A stretch of 12,293 nt of DNA from an uncultured bacterium (lineage in GTDB: Bacteria; Cyanobacteriota; Vampirovibrionia; Gastranaerophilales; Gastranaerophilaceae), in assembly GCA_947365485.1 (NCBI GenBank), contig CANAXK010000028.1, positions 1-12,293 on the forward strand, read 5' to 3'. Under the pieces are notes generated by a model, which was not told the DNA's origin, did no database searches, and saw only the letters and a list, made by a program, of their open reading frames with translations. Below, in pieces: positions 1 to 6,748 of the stretch. The translations under genes and the position numbers were made by a program. Each line of letters begins with the position of its first letter. Position 1 is the first letter of the stretch.

Positions 1-870
1 GCAAAGATATCCGTTCAATTTGTCCAAATCAAAAGCGTGGAGCGGTGTGCCGTATTCAAGCATTACATAGTTTGTAATATCGACAACATTGTTAATCGCT
101 CTAACACCTGATGAAACAAGTCTTTTTTGCATCCAATCCGGAGACGGCTTGATTTTGATATCTTTCAAAACACCGATTGAGTAGTATTTGCAAACATCTG
201 TGTCTTTGATTTCAACTTCGAAATCAACTTGTTCCCTCTCCTTAGGGAGAGGGTTAGGGTGAGGGGTCGACAATGTACGATCAAATAACGCGCTCAACTC
301 TCTGGCAATGCCGATTACAGACATCTGGTCGCCTCTGTTTGCAGTAGGCGCTGTATGCAAAATAAAATCTTTCTCGAACCCGAGAACATCTTCAACATTC
401 AATCCGAGTCCTACATTTGGGAAAAGTCTGTTAAGAATAAGGATTCCGTCTTCTTCCTGATAATTTCTGTCATTCACTCCGAGCTCATCATCAGAGCAAA
501 GCATACCCTGTGATTCAACCCCTCTGATTACGGCAGGAGTAAGTTCAAACTGCTCGCCTGATTTTCTGTCAAGAACCTTGCTTCCAACAGAAGCGTAAGG
601 AATTACCTGACCGACTTCAATGTTTTGAGCTCCGCAAACAACTGTTTTCAAGTCTGAACCTGTGTTAACTGTAACAAGGTGCAACCTGTCAGAATTAGGA
701 TGATTATCAATCTTTTCGATTTTCGCTGTGATTATATTTGTGAATTTTGGTCTTACTTCTTCGACCTCTTCAACTTCTAAACCGCTCATTGTAAGCTCAT
801 GCGCGATTTGTTTTACGTCAATATCTTTTAAATCTACTAATTCATTCAACCAGTTTAGTGAAACTTGCAT
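1..870 (-). CDS. pheT: Phenylalanine--tRNA ligase beta subunit, N-terminal part (3' end cut by window edge)
   Basis: PheT pairs with PheS to form the cytoplasmic alpha2-beta2 enzyme that charges tRNA-Phe. Exactly 290 codons are open from the ATG at 870 to base 1, about a third of a usual ~800-residue protein. Seen by translation: the N-terminal MQVSLNWLNELV; the tRNA-binding (EMAP/OB-like) region with NHPNSDRL (57-63), VVCGAQN (77-83) and GMLCS (122-126); the PTANRGD stretch (175-181); and the start of the B3/4 editing region, with DWMQKRL (245-251) and NNVVDITNYVMLEYGTPLHAFD (260-281, key residues DITNY and HAFD). The start follows an AGGTAGGA ribosome site. Odd feature: residues ~201-214 (STPHPNPLPKEREQ) are encoded by a palindromic repeat that keeps the frame, and they sit in the linker before the B3/4 domain. 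The gene follows the upstream gene's terminator, so it probably has its own promoter. Assignment is very sure; the 3' two thirds lie outside the window. Confidence 0.97.
   Translation of the reverse strand, partial: MQVSLNWLNELVDLKDIDVKQIAHELTMSGLEVEEVEEVRPKFTNIITAKIEKIDNHPNSDRLHLVTVNTGSDLKTVVCGAQNIEVGQVIPYASVGSKVLDRKSGEQFELTPAVIRGVESQGMLCSDDELGVNDRNYQEEDGILILNRLFPNVGLGLNVEDVLGFEKDFILHTAPTANRGDQMSVIGIARELSALFDRTLSTPHPNPLPKEREQVDFEVEIKDTDVCKYYSIGVLKDIKIKPSPDWMQKRLVSSGVRAINNVVDITNYVMLEYGTPLHAFDLDKLNGYLC
230..270 (-). repeat. Palindromic REP-like element inserted in frame in pheT
   Basis: On the minus strand this reads CCCTCACCCTAACCCTCTCC followed by TAAGGAGAGGG. It contains an 8-bp perfect stem, 234-241 (CCCTCTCC) with 246-253 (GGAGAGGG), around a 4-base loop. 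It is translated as part of pheT, giving a TPHPNPLPKERE-like peptide. From memory, repeats of this consensus are scattered through many bacterial genomes and their translations (PHPNPLP and variants) recur in unrelated proteins. Only one copy is present here, so mobility is inferred from resemblance, not shown. Confidence 0.75.
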
Positions 871-896
871 ACTTCCTACCTCTCTATTTTGGTTTT

Positions 897-902
897 ATTA
901 TA
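897..902 (-). promoter_or_regulatory. -10 box of the probable pheT promoter
   Basis: The minus strand carries a perfect TATAAT 27 bases before the pheT ATG at 870, with AGGTAGGA between them as ribosome site. No good -35 box lies at 17-bp spacing: that position is the T-run of the upstream terminator. The placement between a terminator and a start codon supports a separate pheT transcript. Confidence 0.55.
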
Positions 903-914
903 CAACAAAAAGTC

Positions 915-949
915 TATTTAAAAAAGTAGGGCGCTATATTTAGCGCCCT
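915..949 (-). terminator. Rho-independent terminator of the SEC-C protein gene
   Basis: A 9-bp perfect stem, AGGGCGCTA (928-936) with TAGCGCCCT (941-949), encloses a 4-base loop. Read on the minus strand it is followed by AC and then TTTTTT, as expected for an intrinsic terminator 18 bases past the SEC-C gene's stop codon. The plus strand has no T-run after the stem, so it should act on minus-strand transcripts only. Confidence 0.88.
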
Positions 950-966
950 GACTTCAAAAATTTGTG

Positions 967-2217
967 CTATGCTCCACAGCAGTTCTTGAATTTCTTGCCG
1001 CTTCCGCAAGGACACGGATCGTTTCTGCCGACTTTTTCCGTAATCGCAGGAGCTTCCGGCTTTGGCTCGGAAATGTAGTCAAAAATCTGTGAAAAGGCGT
1101 TTGAACAGAACAGAATCGTTGCTGAAGAGTATATCTTGTTTTTCAAATACTCTGACTTGTAAGTCTTAATCAACTCTTCAAAAGTCAATTCAGTTCCCAT
1201 AACCTCATTTACAACTTCCATAAAGTTTGGATACATTGTTGAAACGCGCTCTAAGATAGTGTTTGGAATCGAATCGTTTGTGAGGAAGTATTCCACACAA
1301 GCTTTTGCGTTTTCTACACTATCTTTGTTTTCGAAAATCTTGCAGAATGTTTCAAAGAACGGAATTGCGTAAAGCCCGTTTTTCTCGTCAAAAATTACCG
1401 CAACATCATAAGTCTCGTTGTGGGAAGAAAATCCGCCCATTGAGTTTTCCAAAAAGTTTGAATAGTTGTTGTCTAATTCTTTAACGTGGAAGAATTTGTA
1501 AGACTCAACATCACATCCCTTGTCAGAAAGGTCAACTTCTTCACCCTCATTGAACGCGCCAATAATGTCGTCAGCGTGCTTGTTTGTGGTAAGAATTATG
1601 TCTTTGTCAAACGCCTTGGTGAACTTTGCATACATTTCTGCAATCGTTGACTTGATTTCTTCTTCCTTTTCAGGGTTGTCGTGATAAAGCATTCTCGGTG
1701 TGTTTACAAGCTTCATTACTGCGTATCTCATCGCTTCTTCTTTTTGTGAGTGCGAAAGTATGTTGGAAATCTCGATTACGTAGTATTCACCTGCAAGCTC
1801 AAAGATTCTTGCAACGATAAATTGTCCCGCGTAAACCCCGCGAAAGTTTGTCATCTTGGTGAGTGAAAGAACCTTGTAAGTCTTTTCGTTAATCAGGTTA
1901 TAGAGCTCAAACCCGTTTTTTAGAATCTTTTTGATTTCAAAGATTGAAGCCTGCGTGTTCAAAAAGCTTTCAATAACATCTTTGTTTTTTGATTCAGACT
2001 TTTCTTTGAACATTTCTAAAATAGATTTTTCGTTGATTCTGCGCTCAAAAATGTAAGGCAGGAATATTTTTTCAACCTGACTAAGCGGAATATTTCTTGC
2101 TCCGATTGTGGCTAAATACTCGTCAAAATCAGCTTTGATTGTCTCATCTTTCTGTGTAAAATCAAAAATCTCTTTAACAACGTCATTAATTTCGTTAATT
2201 TTTTCTATAACTGTCAT
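967..2217 (-). CDS. Uncharacterised protein with C-terminal SEC-C zinc-binding motif
   Basis: The 416-residue protein has no domain I recognise in its first ~390 residues, which look soluble, acidic and mostly helical. No signal peptide or clear membrane segment is visible. The last 22 residues form a SEC-C motif: NDPCPCGSGKKFKNCC with C402, C404, C413 and C414 as zinc ligands (C-x-C-x8-C-C). In SecA this motif binds SecB and zinc, but it is found at the ends of many unrelated proteins, so SecA-linked function does not follow. The ATG at 2217 has a strong GAGGAG ribosome site. Upstream, a weak promoter can be read on the minus strand (TTGCTA, 17 bases, TATCCT), and tsaB ends 87 bases earlier, so the gene may be read from its own promoter or through from tsaB. 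It ends in a clear terminator. Function unknown. Confidence 0.85.
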   Translation of the reverse strand: MTVIEKINEINDVVKEIFDFTQKDETIKADFDEYLATIGARNIPLSQVEKIFLPYIFERRINEKSILEMFKEKSESKNKDVIESFLNTQASIFEIKKILKNGFELYNLINEKTYKVLSLTKMTNFRGVYAGQFIVARIFELAGEYYVIEISNILSHSQKEEAMRYAVMKLVNTPRMLYHDNPEKEEEIKSTIAEMYAKFTKAFDKDIILTTNKHADDIIGAFNEGEEVDLSDKGCDVESYKFFHVKELDNNYSNFLENSMGGFSSHNETYDVAVIFDEKNGLYAIPFFETFCKIFENKDSVENAKACVEYFLTNDSIPNTILERVSTMYPNFMEVVNEVMGTELTFEELIKTYKSEYLKNKIYSSATILFCSNAFSQIFDYISEPKPEAPAITEKVGRNDPCPCGSGKKFKNCCGA

Positions 2218-2304
2218 AGCATTCTCCTCGTATCAATAAGGATATCGTAAGAAAAATAAATTAGCAATAATACAGACGGACAGTACACATAAAAATTTTT
2301 CGTG

Positions 2305-2919
2305 TTATCTTCCAAAAACTGGAGGTGGCTGGATGTAGAGCGGTTTTAACTTCCTCCAGTCAACTTCGCTTTTTTCAAGTGCAAGCCTTGCAAGAATCTC
2401 GCCCAGAGGATAATTAGCCGCTTGGTAAGAAATCGCTTTATCTGTAAACTGGCTGAACCTCTCAATCAGACTATTGTCTGTGATAAGCGTCCTTCCTTTC
2501 ACCATCTCGTCAACTTTTTCAAGCTCAACCGCACCGAGGATTTCACCGTCGTACACGTAAGCCTTGTTTTTTCTTGCATCAAGCGCAACCAAATCGTCTC
2601 CGCCCAAAATTTTCGATAAGATTTCTATAGAAGATACTCCCACTGCCTTGATGTCAAGCTGTTGCGCAAGCACACGCGCTACCGTTGTGCAGGCTCTGAT
2701 TCCTGTGAAACTTCCCGGGCCGATGTCTGTTGCAATGCAGTCAATGTCGCGCGGGGTGAGGTTCTGGGTTTTTAAAATCTTCACAATAGTTGAAATCAAA
2801 TAAGCAGAGTGGTAATTTTCGCCATCTGATAAAATTGTTTCGCTCTTTATAATCTTTTCATCTTCACTAAGAGTAATATATGTTTTGTCTAAACAAGTGT
2901 CAAACGCTAGTATCTTCAC
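2305..2919 (-). CDS. tsaB: tRNA threonylcarbamoyladenosine biosynthesis protein TsaB
   Basis: TsaB is the inactive ASKHA-fold partner of TsaD; with TsaE they transfer threonylcarbamoyl to A37 of ANN-decoding tRNAs to make t6A in the cytoplasm. Visible features: the N-terminal beta strand MKILAFDTC (1-9), a conserved-looking H37-S38, the signature GPGSFTGIR (67-75) and ALDARKNKAYV (112-122), equivalent to the DAR..EVY motif of the family. At 204 residues it is somewhat shorter than E. coli TsaB (~231); the C-terminal half is compact, but the ending PLYIQPP resembles the usual PLYLR.P end. The start is GTG at 2919, and GTGA overlaps the tsaE stop by 4 bases, with an AGAAGGA ribosome site upstream. 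That points to translational coupling and matches the functional pairing of the two proteins. No frameshift seen. Confidence 0.95.
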   Translation of the reverse strand: MKILAFDTCLDKTYITLSEDEKIIKSETILSDGENYHSAYLISTIVKILKTQNLTPRDIDCIATDIGPGSFTGIRACTTVARVLAQQLDIKAVGVSSIEILSKILGGDDLVALDARKNKAYVYDGEILGAVELEKVDEMVKGRTLITDNSLIERFSQFTDKAISYQAANYPLGEILARLALEKSEVDWRKLKPLYIQPPPVFGR

Positions 2920-3386
2920 TGTTTCAGTCCTTCTATAATTCTAATATTTTTCTCTCCGACTGACTTAAATTCATAAATTCTGGAATCGTCGTCATCATAA
3001 GTTACGTTTATTTCAATCCTCTCGAATGGCAGCTCGCCCTGTGAGAACTCTGCCCATTCAACAAAAGTTATTTTTCTTCCGGTTGAGTACTCGCGAAGCT
3101 CGTCTGTAATTGTTTTGATTCCGGCATGCTCAAGACGGTACAAATCAAAGTGGTAGACAGGAATTGAGGCGCTGTGGTATTCGTTCAGGATAACAAAACT
3201 CGGGCTTGTGACTTTTTCAACTATTCCGAGTGACTGGGCAACGAGCCTTACAAATGCAGTTTTTCCAGCCCCGATTTCGCCAAAAAGGTTGACAAAGCAT
3301 CCGTCTGAATCAACGAGCTTTGCAAACTTTTCAGCAAGTTTTTTTGTATCTTCCAGCGTATTACATTTTTGTACAAATTTATTCAT
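2916..3386 (-). CDS. tsaE: tRNA threonylcarbamoyladenosine biosynthesis ATPase TsaE
   Basis: TsaE is the small P-loop ATPase that cycles the TsaB-TsaD complex during t6A synthesis. From the ATG at 3386 it has 156 residues, normal for the family. Motifs: Walker A GEIGAGKT (36-43), TSPSF (60-64, switch-like), HFDLYR (79-84) and FVEWAE (108-113). A TTG at 3395 would add three residues. I prefer the ATG because TTG starts are rare and the nearest AGGA lies only 3 bases from the TTG, though its distance from the ATG (12 bases) is long, so the choice is open. The start overlaps the end of the diguanylate cyclase gene by 8 bases, and the stop overlaps the tsaB start, placing it mid-operon. The usual partner tsaD is not in this window. 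Confidence 0.96.
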   Translation of the reverse strand: MNKFVQKCNTLEDTKKLAEKFAKLVDSDGCFVNLFGEIGAGKTAFVRLVAQSLGIVEKVTSPSFVILNEYHSASIPVYHFDLYRLEHAGIKTITDELREYSTGRKITFVEWAEFSQGELPFERIEINVTYDDDDSRIYEFKSVGEKNIRIIEGLKQ

Positions 3387-4770
3387 TACTAACAATTATC
3401 CTGTTTCGTCCGGTCTCTTTTGCTTCGTAGAGAGCTTTGTCCGCTCTTGCAAAAAGTTCTTCGCCGTTTTCTTCCTGCTTGAACTCTGCAAGGCCCATGC
3501 TTATTGTGACATTGATAGACTGATTGTCAATAGGTATCGGCGTAACCTCAACCGCTTTTCTGAGACGCTCGCCTACAATCTTGGCCTCTTCAATATGCGT
3601 AAACGGAAGAAGTATTGCAAACTCTTCTCCGCCGTATCTTGAAGGGATATCAGATTCACGCAGCTTCTCTTTTATGATTGCTGCAACCTTTCTCAATACA
3701 GCGTCCCCGCTTGCATGACCGTAGGTGTCGTTCACTTTTTTGAAAAAATCAATGTCAATCATCATTGCGCACAAAGGATTGCTCTGACGCTTTGTTGTTG
3801 CGATTTCCTGCTTGAGCCGGACTTCAAACTGGCGTCTGTTATTTAGGTTAGTAAGCGCGTCCAGAGTTGCATATTGCAGTACTTTTGAGTATGCGTTTGC
3901 CCTGTCAATCGTAATCGCAGATTGGCGTGTAAGCTGTTCAAGGTAGCTGATATCGCGTTTCGAAAGTGTGTCAAGCGTGCTTCTTGCAACAATACAGCCC
4001 GTGATTTCTCCTTCTGATGTCAGAGGAAAAGCGCCGATTTTGTTGTTGTTTGTCAAAAGATACTCTGTTTCCGGTGTAAGCTGTTTGAGCGCCTCGAAAA
4101 TCCTTTCGTCCTTGCAGGCTTTTGGCCAGACAAGGTTAAATTCGCCATCCTGTTTCAAAAATACGTAAATCAAATGGTCTGATATGAACCTGTCGAGCAT
4201 TTCACCGATTAGTGGCACAATGTAATTCAATTCGTACTGGGTCTCAATAATCTTTGCAATGTTTTTCATTGAGTCATGAAATTCCACATTAATCTTGGAC
4301 TGCTCGTTCAAAACAATGTTCTGGAGCTTTAGTGAAACCTGCGCTGCAAAGATTTTCATCAGGAACAGAAATTCCATGTTTATTGAGGTCTCGGCTTCAA
4401 ATTCCAGTTCAATAAGCCCGAAAACTTTTTCGTCCTTGACAATCGGCATGAGAAGCGAGTTAATCTTCAAAGTGATTTCGCTAATCACGGCAGGAAGTTT
4501 GTAGGCCTTTGAATTTATCACAAAATCGTGCTCCTGAATTTCTTCATAAGCCGTGTAAATCTCCTCTTCACTATCATCAATCACGCTCCAGTTCTGAATA
4601 CAGTTGCGCAAAGTGTTTGAGGTTATATCGTACACATATAGATTGATGTCCTTAAGCGCAGTGTAGTTTTTTAAAGCCTCTTTCAAATCACCTGAAAGCT
4701 CAGCTGTGTCAACATCCTTGATAAGTATGTCAGAAATTTTTGCTAAAAAGTGAAGTTGTTTGTTTTCCAT
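3379..4770 (-). CDS. GGDEF diguanylate cyclase with tandem GAF-like sensor regions
   Basis: The protein should make cyclic di-GMP from two GTP. The C-terminal GGDEF domain (~300-460) shows LDALTNLNNRRQF (303-315), the metal/GTP-site DIDFFKKVNDTYGH (339-352), the active-site loop GGEEF (380-384) and the closing ADKALYEAK..GRNRI. An allosteric product-binding I-site RxxD (R371-E-S-D374) lies exactly five residues before GGEEF, so product inhibition is likely. Residues ~5-150 and ~165-295 look like two GAF-type sensor domains (for example VFGLIELEFE at 116-125 and ITGCIVARS at 256-264), joined by helices; the GAF call rests on pattern and length only. There are no membrane segments, so it is cytosolic. 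The ATG at 4770 overlaps the TPR gene's stop by one base (TAATG), after a GAGGAAG ribosome site. The ligand sensed is unknown. Confidence 0.92.
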   Translation of the reverse strand: MENKQLHFLAKISDILIKDVDTAELSGDLKEALKNYTALKDINLYVYDITSNTLRNCIQNWSVIDDSEEEIYTAYEEIQEHDFVINSKAYKLPAVISEITLKINSLLMPIVKDEKVFGLIELEFEAETSINMEFLFLMKIFAAQVSLKLQNIVLNEQSKINVEFHDSMKNIAKIIETQYELNYIVPLIGEMLDRFISDHLIYVFLKQDGEFNLVWPKACKDERIFEALKQLTPETEYLLTNNNKIGAFPLTSEGEITGCIVARSTLDTLSKRDISYLEQLTRQSAITIDRANAYSKVLQYATLDALTNLNNRRQFEVRLKQEIATTKRQSNPLCAMMIDIDFFKKVNDTYGHASGDAVLRKVAAIIKEKLRESDIPSRYGGEEFAILLPFTHIEEAKIVGERLRKAVEVTPIPIDNQSINVTISMGLAEFKQEENGEELFARADKALYEAKETGRNRIIVSNE

Positions 4771-5834
4771 TAGTATTCTTCTTCCTCTTTAAAATACTCA
4801 AAACCGGCGCAGGTCTTGAAGTTTTTGAGCATTGCTTTGTCAAACTCTTCGTCAGCAACGACTTTTCCGTTAACATAAGTGTAGCTTATGCTTCCCACAG
4901 GCTCTTCTGAAAGTTTTTGCGTGTAGTACTCGTCGCTTGTGATGAATTTTCTTGACACTTCGTTTAACAGGTTAAAAATATAAGCAGACTGCAAAGACGA
5001 AGAATCAGGAGTCTCCAATATGAGAAGCGCAGCTTTTTCCAGTTCGCTTATTGAATCCTGATAACGGTTGAGTGAGCGCAGCAGCACAGCTAAATTGTAG
5101 TGTGCCTCAAATCTCATCGGCTCCAAATCAATTGCTTTACAGTATTCAAGCCCCGCGTCTCTGTATTCGCCACGCAGGTGGTGCGCCACTGCCTTGTTAT
5201 AATATACGTCGTAATTCTTCTTAAGGATTTTTAGAGCTTTTGCGTAGGCTTCAATTGCATCTCCAAGGTACTGGTAAGCGAGGTATTTTTTCTCCATTGG
5301 CAGGTACATTGCTTTTCTTCTGTAAGCCACGCCTTTGTTGAAGTAGGCAAGTCCTCGGTTCTCCTTAACGCTTTTTACGTTGCTGTAAACAAAAGGAATC
5401 CAGAGTTTCAGAATCTTAAGCTGCGTAATCGTATCAAACTGTTCGATTGCTTCGTCAAAGAAGCCCAAATCTTCAGAGTAGACAATCCCGAGGTTCATGC
5501 GTGCCATAACGAATTTCGGGTTGTGTTCGATTGCGTGCTCATAAGCATCTACTGCTGAGTAGTAGTCTTCATAAACCGCATAAATATTGCCAAGGTTAAA
5601 CCATGCTTCATAGTGTTCGGGAAATAGTCTAAGCCCTGACAGGTAGTAGTCGAGGGTTTTTGCCATGTTATCCTGTGAGTAAGCCTGATCGCCTTTATAG
5701 ATATAATACATCCCTTTTGCTTTCATAGCCTGTTTTTCTATCCAGCCCCAGTAGAAAAAAGCCAGAACAGCTATTACGCAAATCAGGATAATCAGTGTTA
5801 CTTTTGAGAATAATTTTCTGAAAAATCGTTTCAT
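4770..5834 (-). CDS. Membrane-anchored TPR repeat protein
   Basis: From the ATG at 5834 the protein has 354 residues. A short basic head (MKRFFRKLFSK) and one strong hydrophobic segment (~12-31, VTLIILICVIAVLAFFYWGW) make an N-terminal signal anchor; the rest should lie outside the cytoplasm, or inside if the orientation is reversed. TPR-type units are readable at ~42-75, 76-109 (EAWFNLGNIY..YYSAVDAYEHAIEHNP), 110-143, ~161-205, 209-242 and 243-276 (EAHYNLAVLLRSLNRYQDSISELEKA). TPR domains bind other proteins; the partner is unknown. Earlier in-frame starts exist (GTG 5876, ATG 5855), but they put extra residues before a well-formed signal anchor and would include a -10-like box. No Shine-Dalgarno is seen at any candidate. 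It is first in a run with the diguanylate cyclase, tsaE and tsaB. Confidence 0.9.
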   Translation of the reverse strand: MKRFFRKLFSKVTLIILICVIAVLAFFYWGWIEKQAMKAKGMYYIYKGDQAYSQDNMAKTLDYYLSGLRLFPEHYEAWFNLGNIYAVYEDYYSAVDAYEHAIEHNPKFVMARMNLGIVYSEDLGFFDEAIEQFDTITQLKILKLWIPFVYSNVKSVKENRGLAYFNKGVAYRRKAMYLPMEKKYLAYQYLGDAIEAYAKALKILKKNYDVYYNKAVAHHLRGEYRDAGLEYCKAIDLEPMRFEAHYNLAVLLRSLNRYQDSISELEKAALLILETPDSSSLQSAYIFNLLNEVSRKFITSDEYYTQKLSEEPVGSISYTYVNGKVVADEEFDKAMLKNFKTCAGFEYFKEEEEY

Positions 5835-5843
5835 ACGTATTAA

Positions 5844-5849
5844 AGTATA
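5844..5849 (-). promoter_or_regulatory. -10 box for the TPR operon, very close to the start codon
   Basis: The minus strand carries TATACT at 5849-5844. A transcript starting the usual ~7 bases downstream would begin about 3 bases before the ATG at 5834, so the mRNA would be leaderless or nearly so, which fits the absence of a ribosome site. The -35 region at 17-bp spacing is poor. Inference from position. Confidence 0.4.
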
Positions 5850-5864
5850 ACACATAACCGCTAT

Positions 5865-5893
5865 TTTACATAACACCGACTTTGTGCTAAATT
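5865..5893 (+). promoter_or_regulatory. Promoter of the HD-domain gene
   Basis: TTTACA (5865-5870, 5 of 6 to the -35 consensus) is followed after 17 bases by TAAATT (5888-5893, 4 of 6 to the -10). A start ~7 bases on would be at about 5900, directly at the ATG at 5901, again giving a leaderless or near-leaderless message. It partly overlaps the divergent TPR promoter region, so the two could compete for polymerase or share a regulator. Confidence 0.45.
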
Positions 5894-5900
5894 GTTAAGT

Positions 5901-6707
5901 ATGAAATCAGTAAAAGAAATATCAGTTGAATCAAAAATATTAAAAAGACTTCAGAACAGTCCTAACTGTTTGAAGCTTGTGCATTACCTGTTTGAAGATG
6001 AAGAGCTTCAGGAAATGCAGGACTACGCTAACAATGTTTCAATCAAGCGTCTTGGCTACAACGACCACGGGCCGGTTCACATGAGGCAGGTTTGCGGAAA
6101 CGCAATAAAAATGCTAAACATTCTTCATGAGTCAGGCATTCAGACTTCGCTTGAAAAAGAAGAAATCGGAACCTTTGAAGACAGCATGTGTGCAATAATC
6201 CTTGCAGGACTTATGCACGATTTGGGTATGATGATAGGCAGACAAGGGCACGAAGAAATGTCTGTCGTGCTTGCAAAACCTCTTATCGAAAGAGCTTTAA
6301 TGCACGTTTTCCCTGATGATTTGCACAGAAGAGTTATTATAAGATCACTTGCGATTGAGGCAATAATCGGCCACATGTCATCAAGAAAAATTCATTCAAT
6401 TGAAGCTGGAGTTATACTTATTGCTGACGGTTGCGACATGACAAAAGGACGTGCAAGAATCCCTCTTGCGCTTAATACAACTCCGCGCGTCGGTGATATC
6501 CACAAGTATTCTGCAAACGCAATCAACAGAATCAGTATTCACCACGGTGAAAACAAGCCAATCCGGATTGATATTGAAATGTCCGGCGATGTCGGGTTCT
6601 TCCAGATTGAAGAAGTTTTGCTTACCAAAATTGACGTTAGCCCTGCAAAGCAGTTTGTTGAACTTTACGCAGGTGTTGAAGGTCAGGAAATGAAATGTTA
6701 TTTATAA
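5901..6707 (+). CDS. HD-domain metal-dependent phosphohydrolase-like protein
   Basis: The protein is 268 residues, soluble, with an HD-superfamily core. Candidate metal ligands in order: H56 and H60 in YNDHGPVH (53-60), the HD pair H106-D107 in LMHDLGM, H117 (GHEEM), H158 (GHMS) and D179 (ADGCDMTKGR). This spacing fits an HD phosphohydrolase acting on a phosphoester or nucleotide, but the substrate cannot be told from the sequence; it lacks the HD-GYP signature of c-di-GMP phosphodiesterases. The last ~70 residues (IRIDIEMSGDVGFFQIEEVLLTK) look like a separate beta-rich unit. A TTG at 5892 would add three residues; I chose the ATG at 5901 because the TTG overlaps the -10 box. No Shine-Dalgarno is present. 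It stands alone, divergent from the TPR operon and upstream of hom, which has its own promoter. Confidence 0.87.
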   Translation: MKSVKEISVESKILKRLQNSPNCLKLVHYLFEDEELQEMQDYANNVSIKRLGYNDHGPVHMRQVCGNAIKMLNILHESGIQTSLEKEEIGTFEDSMCAIILAGLMHDLGMMIGRQGHEEMSVVLAKPLIERALMHVFPDDLHRRVIIRSLAIEAIIGHMSSRKIHSIEAGVILIADGCDMTKGRARIPLALNTTPRVGDIHKYSANAINRISIHHGENKPIRIDIEMSGDVGFFQIEEVLLTKIDVSPAKQFVELYAGVEGQEMKCYL

Positions 6708-6716
6708 TTTTGTCCA

Positions 6717-6725
6717 TGGTATAAT
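6717..6725 (+). promoter_or_regulatory. Extended -10 promoter of hom
   Basis: TGGTATAAT is a perfect extended -10 (TGn plus TATAAT at 6720-6725) in the 41-bp gap after the HD gene. The -35 is poor, as is common for extended -10 promoters. A start near 6732 gives a ~17-base leader that just includes the AAGGAGGT ribosome site. Confidence 0.65.
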
Positions 6726-6736
6726 AAACTCTATTG

Positions 6737-6744
6737 AAGGAGGT
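6737..6744 (+). promoter_or_regulatory. Ribosome-binding site that fixes the hom start
   Basis: AAGGAGGT is a near-full anti-SD match 4 bases before the ATG at 6749. An in-frame TTG at 6734 lies upstream of this site, so translation from it would run through the SD; the ATG is the real start. Confidence 0.9.
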
Positions 6745-6748
6745 CATT

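Noticed and set aside
230..270. Frameshift or pseudogene in pheT caused by the repeat
   Set aside because: Translation by hand stays open and family motifs continue on both sides, so the insertion is in frame.
728..943. 71-codon plus-strand ORF across the pheT start and the terminator
   Set aside because: It lies antisense to the conserved pheT N-terminus, spans the terminator hairpin and has no ribosome site.
2422..4504. Plus-strand ORFs of 64-144 codons across tsaB, tsaE and the cyclase gene
   Set aside because: All are antisense to well-supported conserved genes and show no start signals or recognisable motifs.
5835..5876. GTG or ATG starts extending the TPR protein upstream
   Set aside because: They would place a -10-like box inside the gene and 7-14 extra residues before a typical basic-plus-hydrophobic signal anchor; not fully excluded.
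5901..6707. HD-GYP c-di-GMP phosphodiesterase, pairing with the nearby cyclase
   Set aside because: The HD motif is present but no GYP motif follows and the ligand spacing differs, so the substrate is left open.
6734..6748. TTG start extending homoserine dehydrogenase by five residues
   Set aside because: The extension overlaps the AAGGAGGT ribosome site that serves the ATG at 6749.
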